This document shows, piece by piece, positions 57,794-64,000 of a stretch of 64,000 nt of DNA (positions are counted from its first letter, which is position 1; the number at the start of each line of letters is the position of its first letter). The translations under genes were made by a program, and so were the position numbers. This DNA comes from Nemania diffusa (taxonomy: Eukaryota; Ascomycota; Sordariomycetes; Xylariales; Xylariaceae): assembly GCA_038501195.1 (NCBI GenBank), contig JBBPUQ010000005.1:2790001-2854000 (forward strand), read 5' to 3'. A model generated the notes under the pieces. That model was not told the DNA's origin, did not search any database, and saw nothing but the letters and a program-made list of their open reading frames with translations.

Positions 57794-59467
57794 TCAAGGC
57801 GCATCCAATATTAGGCTCTGTATTATCCTCCTAATTTCACTATCTGTCTCGAATTTACCTTTGGGATAACGAGAATACCGACTAGGCGTAGCCTTATCTC
57901 CTAGACTTTTGGCCGCAGCATGCAACCTCTCGATACTTGGCCTGTCGGAAGAACTTGCTAAGCACCACTGTACTAAGCCTGCAAGTTCCTCGTCAAGGTT
58001 TCGGTATTTTGTGGTTGTGACATCGGCACCACGCGTCGAGAACGTTCGCCTAGACCCGCCGACTCTAACTGACACGCGCTGTGGTGGTGGTAATATCATG
58101 GCAAGGTCTCCCGTAATTATGGTGCGCATGACCTGTAAGAGAGATGAGTGAGTTAGTTTCAAGCTCGAAGAAGAAGAGAAAGCAGGAACAAAACTCCCAT
58201 TAAGACAGAGATAATAGATACGCGAAAAAAATAACGTAGGAGACTAAAACCTACCGCTCCCACGTCGCGTATGTTCTGTGCGACTCCCGTGTCAGCACTG
58301 TCGGGAAATCATAGATTAGTTAACAAATAACTTAGGTTTCATCATAGAGACTAAACGGTAGCTGGCTCACCCTGGGGGACATTGTACAGTGGACACTCGA
58401 TCGAAATCAATGAGTTTTATGATCGGCACTAGGCTATGTCCACCTCCTTCGGGGTTTAGACTGCCTACCATAACTAAAGAAAAAAAAGGAGTTTAGTGGA
58501 ATGCTAAAACTGTTGCAAGACGGCGAAGAAGGCTTACTATTCGAGCAATGCATGTCATTATGCACTATTTGTTCCTTTTTTTGACGTTTCCGGGGATCAA
58601 ACGGTATCATTTCTTCTCGGTGTGGTTCTCCCCTCTCGCCGCGAGGAGGCCACGCCATGGCGACGCAAAACTGCACGACTTGAATTGGCCATTCGTCAAT
58701 ATACGGTGGAGTTTAACAATGGTGTGAGAAGCCTGATGGACAAACTTACGACACTTGAACAACTCAATGAGTATACGATTCGGCAATTGCCGACGACGAT
58801 TCCTGTCAACAAAATCGGCCAGTGTCCCGTTCTCAATCCATTCTGTCATGATGGTCCTCCCCGGCGCATCGTCTATGGGGTTTCTGATGCCTGTGGGAAT
58901 ATAGAATAATTGTAGAATATGGCGAGCTCCTCGGAATTTCTATATGCGATGGGAATTAGCCGAGGATCTAAAATGATTTTCTCGTCGTTTTAGTTGGCAG
59001 CGGCTCATTAGAATGGCACAGCTAAGCCAAGCACGCACGAACCAGGGGTTAAAAAAAGGCCGTACCCTCAAAATCCGAAGCTCATCTTTCAGACGGCGGT
59101 CTACCGCGTCGCTTTGCTGAATAGGCCTCTTTACAACAAAATCCTGAGCTCTGCGCCGCTCCCGGTTGCTTTTCAACCTGATCCTACATGATACGCCCGT
59201 GAATCCGTTGTTGAGATAGCCCATAAACTCAAAGTGCTCTCTATTGCGGTTAAAGTATCGACCGACATTACTAGCCTCGTCCCTGGCAAGTCTTTTCTTC
59301 TCCTCTCGCGTCGGCTCTCGAAACTGTGGCGGCGGTGGACCCGGATGAAAATCGGGCGGCATAAAATCGGGCGGCATAAAACCGGGCGGTGGGAAGCCGC
59401 GTGGTGGTGGGAAGCCGCGTGGTGGCGGGAAGCCGCGGCCGGGTCCAGGAAACGGGGGGCCCCACAT
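57794..59467 (-). CDS. Protein-kinase-like protein, divergent
   Basis: Six exons, 59066-59467, 58750-58939, 58538-58678, 58371-58473, 58255-58297 and 57794-58132, all in phase, give 405 residues. The start is a Pro/Gly/Phe-rich repeat (PPRGFPPPRGFPPP, then MPPDFMPPDF). The kinase-like fold follows. The N-lobe has NNGFTGVSCRIRLKSN and VVKRPIQ (probable ATP-site Lys), then FRGARHILQLFYIPTG and the hinge-like TIMTEWIENGTLADFV. The catalytic-loop equivalent is VHNDMHCSNI (HND in place of HRD) and the metal site is LIDFDRV (DFD in place of DFG). The glycine-rich loop is poor. Fungi often carry expanded families of such kinase-like proteins. It may be a weak or inactive kinase. The last exon has the usual helical C-lobe (LAGLVQWCLASSSDRPSIER). 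Confidence 0.8.
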
Positions 59468-60640
59468 CGTGTTTATTATCTTTGCTCTGTTCTGAAGCCT
59501 AGGGACTATAGGTAAGTGATAAGCAGCTATTAATTGTTAATTATTCTAGAATAGAAGGTACGCAGAACCAGCAGCAGCAGCAAGCAGAAGAGATGGATTA
59601 AGCCAGACAATTATGCGTAGAGAAGTGAGATATCTGTACAGTGCTAATATCATAGAAGCCGCTCCAGTCTTTATCCCGTTCCTCAAAGCACATGAAAGAA
59701 CCCCCGAAAACAGACTCCATGTGTTTAGTCTACCTGGTGTTCTTTGTCAACACCAATAATATACCTCCAGAGCATAATCATACGCCGAGTCTCAGTAGCT
59801 GGATGACAGTCCAAGCTGTGACGTGAATAATATACTTAGCCTAGTCGAGTAACAATAGATAGACCCTTTGTTCGGGGAGTCGTGGGTCTAAGCGTAAAGC
59901 TATTATTAATGGTGTTGTCCTTGGGACTAATACTGGCAAGAGTGTCTTTTTTCCTACCGGCCGGTAGTATAATGTATCCAGATAGGTGATAGGCGAAGTC
60001 TGTCCCGACTAAACTTGTGTGGCATTGCAAATCTAGACCAAACATCGACTAAAACGAAACATATGATTGGAAAACTGATGGGAGAGCACAACTTATCTAC
60101 CAGGTTGTTGAAACTACAGGACGTGTCACCGAATACGTCGCTAGGTAGATCAGCTTGTCGATCGCTGGTGGGGCACGTGCGCATATCTGGGGAACTAGTA
60201 GCCGCCAGACCAATAGGAGCGCTCGCTTCTTCCTAATTAGGGAGATTTCTCAGAGGACGCCAAGACAACATAACACTGAGTCCAGACACTAGCCGTCTAA
60301 GCCAGAGCTTCGTGGGCCTTGGCTGGAACATGGCCAAGCTTGGAGTCGAGTATTGAAAAAAACATAAGAAGGATTGAACTTTCATAGTCAATGCTAGAAG
60401 GGAACCTAGCTGCTATCTCTTTCTCTGTTTATTTCCCATATTCTTGTTTTTTTCTCCCCTTTTCACTTGTATCGTCTTCATCTGTTCATTTGCTTCTACC
60501 TCAGGCCTGGTGCCAAAGTAAACCATTCCGGAGTTTTTAGCGAGCGGTAATTAATACAATGAGGTAAAGGTCTTTAGCTGAAAAGTTAGGAAACCCAGGC
60601 TGATATTCCGAATAGGTCCTCCTTTTATGAGCGAAGGCGA
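59468..60640. other. Intergenic, nothing recognised
   Basis: No gene is supported. A short CAG run lies near 59569-59590. The C/T-rich stretch at 60415-60510 may be the leader of the next gene. Confidence 0.5.
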
Positions 60641-61869
60641 ATGCCTCATTTTCAGATCTCTGCACGAGGGGACGGGTCGTCTGAGGTTTCCGTGCCGGCC
60701 GCGGGTGTACCGGTGGACGATGAGTTGTCTGACGATGAATTAACGACGGACGATGAGTTTTCGGACGAGGATATATCAGACGACGAGCTATCAGATGACG
60801 AAGAAGATCCACATCATACGCCTGGTACACCGCCCCCGACATCATCTGGGGTAGGGATCACGACGACGTCCATATCAAGTCAATCGATAATAGTTCCAGT
60901 CCCCACCACCATCGCCGCCACCACCACCGATACTAGTACCACCCCCCTATTGACAACCTCGAAGCCCGCCAAAGAAACGGCAACGGCTAGTACCACCAGC
61001 CCAGCAACTACTTCTTCAACCCTCACATCCTCGCGAACTATACCAGTCATGACAACAAACACGTTACTAGCTCCGACGTCAACCCGCCTGTCTTCTTCAG
61101 CCACAACAACTGTGTCCACAAGCGCTGCAGCCGTTCTGAACCCAGGCGACCTGACGACCTCGACTTCTGTATTATCACAAAGCACCAGTAGCACACAAGC
61201 CGCCAGTTCAACCGGCTTGTCGCAACCTGAAAGTTCCACAACCCCAATCGACGAGAAGGGAAACAGTACATCGAATAATTCACAGAGAGCCGGCCAAATT
61301 GCAGGTGGAGTAATCGGTAAGTGTTCACTATCAGGCGGGCAATACCATACCCCTGACCACTTTACTGCCTATGTGAAGCAAGTTGTTAATAAGATATAAT
61401 AGGAAGCATAGCATTTATAGGCTTGGCCCTCTTCGCCGTCTGGATGTGGCGGCGTCGTCGTCAACGTCGAAACAAGCACCTGTCCAGGATGTCCGAGATG
61501 CCAGCTAACGAGACACAATATCCGGCTCCACAGCCCCGAGGGCCCGGGCCTTACAGGACCCCGTCCAGCATCATGAACCAGATGATGACGGCGGTGTATG
61601 CAGCCGAAGACGGGAGAAGCTACCGCGATAGCAGTCGGATCTTTGACAACTACTCAAACGAGAAGCAGGCGTCCACCGCCCACGAGAACGAGAGCACGGA
61701 GCGCCTCACGATGCCCTCGCCGATGCAGTTGCGGCCCCCGTCAATCGCTGCTCGGACAGAGACGACGAACAGGACAGAGAGCACGTGGAAGACATGGGGC
61801 GTACTAGCGGGGAGCTCACAGTTACCTGCGCCTAGGAACTGGTGGGTTGACCGATACCTACGGACATGA
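60641..61869 (+). CDS. Ser/Thr-rich single-pass membrane protein
   Basis: Two exons, 60641-61316 and 61403-61869 (donor GTAAGT, acceptor AATAG), give 380 residues. Residues about 26-58 are acidic repeats of the form DDELSDDE. Residues 60-210 are mucin-like Ser/Thr (likely O-mannosylated if extracellular). Near 220 the sequence AGQIAGGVIGSIAFIGLALF and AVWMW forms one membrane helix, followed by RRRRQRRNK and a polar cytosolic tail. The GGVIG-helix-basic layout is common to fungal wall-sensor-like and WSC/MID2-type membrane proteins. No signal peptide is visible. Because TTTTCAG precedes ISARGDGSS at 60655, a missed upstream exon could supply one. The ATG at 60641 is therefore provisional. Confidence 0.65.
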
Positions 61870-62707
61870 GCTGAGTATCAGAGCAGTTGTGTGAACCTGA
61901 AAATATATGTGTGTATGAAAGAACATCGTGTGGACAAGTGCGATATCTCATAAGCCTATAGTTACATCAAATATGTACATTTCCCAAACACCTGGGGAGC
62001 TCGATATTCGTAAAACAGCAAGGGAGTTGTTGGTGACGAGTAATAGGCATCCAAAGCTCGTTCTAACACTACAGCGTTTCACTAATACGTGACATATGTA
62101 AAGATGAAGCATATGAAAATGCCAAAACTTTTAGAATTGACCGTGACCATAGCGGCTCTCTCAACACTCCTAGTTGAGTATATTGTTGAAATTTACCTTG
62201 AACAATTGATGGCGGTAGCTTCCTCGGGGCCTATAATGTTATGCTTATGTGAGAGGATCGATGGGTTTAGGGAATATGAACTGCTATTTGTTTCTTTAGC
62301 CCGCGGACTCAGACCATTTATCCGGATACTTTAGTACCAATGAAACCATTTAGATAGCTAGGTATTAATGTTAATGATATCTTGGCGGTCTTCCTACGCG
62401 AAGCTAATGACCAGCCGGTTTGGTGTCGTGACAGATCGGGCCTTTACCAAGCACCTTCATTTCAAGGGTATTACCTGTATGCTATGCTTAATAGATGAGA
62501 TGAACACAAAGGTTTACTGTATGACTCATTATCTTGCTACGGCTATAGAACTTTTGCCGGGTTCGCTTATACTAATAATACATCAACGACTTCCAAGGCC
62601 AGATAGTTGGATATCAGAACAGAACACTTTTACTCGAGCGCTACTTATTTTATCAGCTGTAGTCTATCGTGTCTTCCATTACCGCCTGGATTTGGTCAAA
62701 TCCTATT
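61870..62707. other. Intergenic, nothing recognised
   Basis: The frames at 62089-62334 and 62368-62856 have no recognisable features; the second overlaps the following gene on the other strand. Confidence 0.5.
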
Positions 62708-63809
62708 TCAAGTCTCAATTCCATAGGCCTTCAGCGCCGTTCCACCCCAGATCATCTTCTTCTGTTCATCGTCGAAGGAAGCCATCCAACACAAACGCTC
62801 GACAATCTTCTTCCACTTGTCCCATGCGCCATTGCCGACGCCGACGGTGCAGATAGGCCAGTCGCTGGCAAACATAATGCGGTCTGCGCCAAAGCCCGCA
62901 ACGATGATGGTCAACCATGGCACAAGCGCCTCGAAGATCTCCTCGGCGGGTCGCTGCTTCAACGACTCGGGCATCTCGGAGAATCCACCTGACAGTTTCA
63001 TGTAGGTATGACTACATTTGCTAAGCGTGAACATTGCAGTACGCCATGCGATGAACGAGGTATTTGTGTGAGTATTGTAGACCTCGAGATCAGGCTTACA
63101 CATATGATCTATGCAAGAGGGTTTAGTTAGACCATTTCCTCATAGCATGCTATAAAATCCGCGGTTACTCACTGATGATGAAAGTGACCTTCTCATCTTC
63201 CGGAACACCTTCATGTGCACGATCAATCATCTCGACAACCTCTTCAAGCTGCCCTCTGCCCCGTCGGTGCTGATCAACACCCAGCTCGAACACGAAGCCT
63301 CTACGGCCAAGCAGCTTCAAGCTATCGATGAAGTCATCTTGCAACATGGTACCATTGGGCTTGTCCTGTAGCAGATACCTGAACCCTCGGACCTTGGACC
63401 AGCTCTCACCCGCTTCCCTCTTCGCAAGCTCGATGTATCTCTCCACAGCCGCGGGTCCACTCGGCAAGGGGGCCCAAGGGATGTAGGCAGCACATAGAGA
63501 AGCATCGTCTTTGGCGTGTCCCTCGTTCGGTTTAGGCTGGCCGGTGACGATGCGCGTCAACCACGAGACCTCCATAAGCGGGCCCTGCCATCCGCTGCCG
63601 TCTTTGACCCCCGCGTCGAGATCATTCTTGCGATCTGACTCAACGAAGATGAAGCCCCTAGGAGGAGAGCTAGCCGAGGCGATCTTGTACTCTTCGACTG
63701 ACTGCTGCTTCGCCAATGGGTTCTCTGGCGAACACCAGGCTAGGGTGGATATCTCCGACTCGGGATACAGGTGAATATGGGCATCGATGATGGGGATGTC
63801 CGCAGCCAT
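62708..63809 (-). CDS. Amidohydrolase-2 family metal hydrolase
   Basis: Two exons, 63173-63809 and 62708-63108 (donor GTGAGT, acceptor CATAG), give 345 residues. The N-terminal IIDAHIHLYPESE has the HxH metal ligands of the amidohydrolase superfamily (TIM barrel). VRGFRYLLQDKPNG, FVFELGVDQH, IINHMCKP and the conserved C-terminal GADRIMFASDWPICTVG (catalytic Asp) complete the pattern of the Amidohydro_2 / lactone-hydrolase-like group. The reaction is probably hydrolysis of a small lactone or decarboxylation; the substrate is unknown. All visible metal-site motifs are intact. Confidence 0.87.
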
Positions 63810-64000
63810 GCTAGCCGATTACGTATTCTAGAAGCAATTCGGTAGACAGTAGGAGGCGGGGGTAGAGACGAGAAATGGCACACGGAGATGGAGACGGATC
63901 CGGATTCGCAAGAGAAGATGGACTGGGGAGATTTGGATGAATTGAGTTAGAGTGTATCTGCCTTGAAGCTAGCGATATACAGTAGACAAGACTCTGGGGG
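63810..64000. other. Upstream flank of the amidohydrolase gene
   Basis: These 190 bp up to the window edge should hold the promoter of the minus-strand gene. No further feature is seen. Confidence 0.4.

Noticed and set aside
1..64000. CRISPR arrays, rRNA or prokaryote-type operons
   Set aside because: No regularly spaced repeats, no rRNA core sequence, and all genes have fungal intron structure.

Overview
This window reads as the nuclear DNA of a filamentous ascomycete (Pezizomycotina). Three things point there. Genes are split by short GT-AG introns, several with CTAAC-like branch sites. The proteins are fungal in type: a PX/PH phospholipase D1 (Spo14), Rtf1, Coq7, an AIFM3-type reductase and a lipase-NACHT-WD40 STAND receptor. 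Repeats are destroyed by C-to-T/G-to-A mutation, as repeat-induced point mutation (RIP) does. A Sordariomycete is my best guess; the order cannot be assigned from sequence alone.

Layout. Positions 1-6200 are an extremely AT-rich, gene-free repeat compartment. Nested in it is a 2.3 kb element with two 280-bp direct repeats (decayed LTRs) and almost no G or C. Positions 6200-9600 are a transition zone with small orphan-like ORFs, a diverged 80-bp tandem repeat and copies of a small terminal-inverted-repeat (MITE-like) element that can be paired with RIP-mutated relatives on both sides. Ordinary gene space follows: an MFS transporter (9602-11877), phospholipase D1 (14010-19562), a coiled-coil protein (21266-23982, minus) and a Rieske/FAD AIFM3-like reductase (25424-27460, minus).

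Two decayed enzyme genes stand head to head at 29990-33127: a fructosamine-kinase-like gene (minus) and an aldo-keto reductase (plus). Each has an in-frame TAG near its start. Next come a 1554-residue STAND protein (33714-38581), RTF1 (39215-41581, minus), an F-box protein (43063-44121, minus), COQ7 (45555-46417), a GNAT acetyltransferase (47745-48763) and a secreted GDSL/SGNH esterase (about 50377-51490). The rest is sparse: a small hypothetical ORF (54585-55088, minus), a degenerate protein-kinase-like gene (57794-59467, minus), a Ser/Thr-rich single-pass membrane protein (60641-61869) and an amidohydrolase (62708-63809, minus).

The genes do not form an obvious pathway cluster. Housekeeping genes (PLD1, RTF1, COQ7) alternate with accessory or conditionally useful genes, and the decayed pair lies directly beside the NLR-like gene. 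Intergenic DNA carries many clusters of the motif GGTACCTA/CCTAGGTA. Exon boundaries were set by hand from splice signals, reading-frame phase and expected protein continuity; no search was run.
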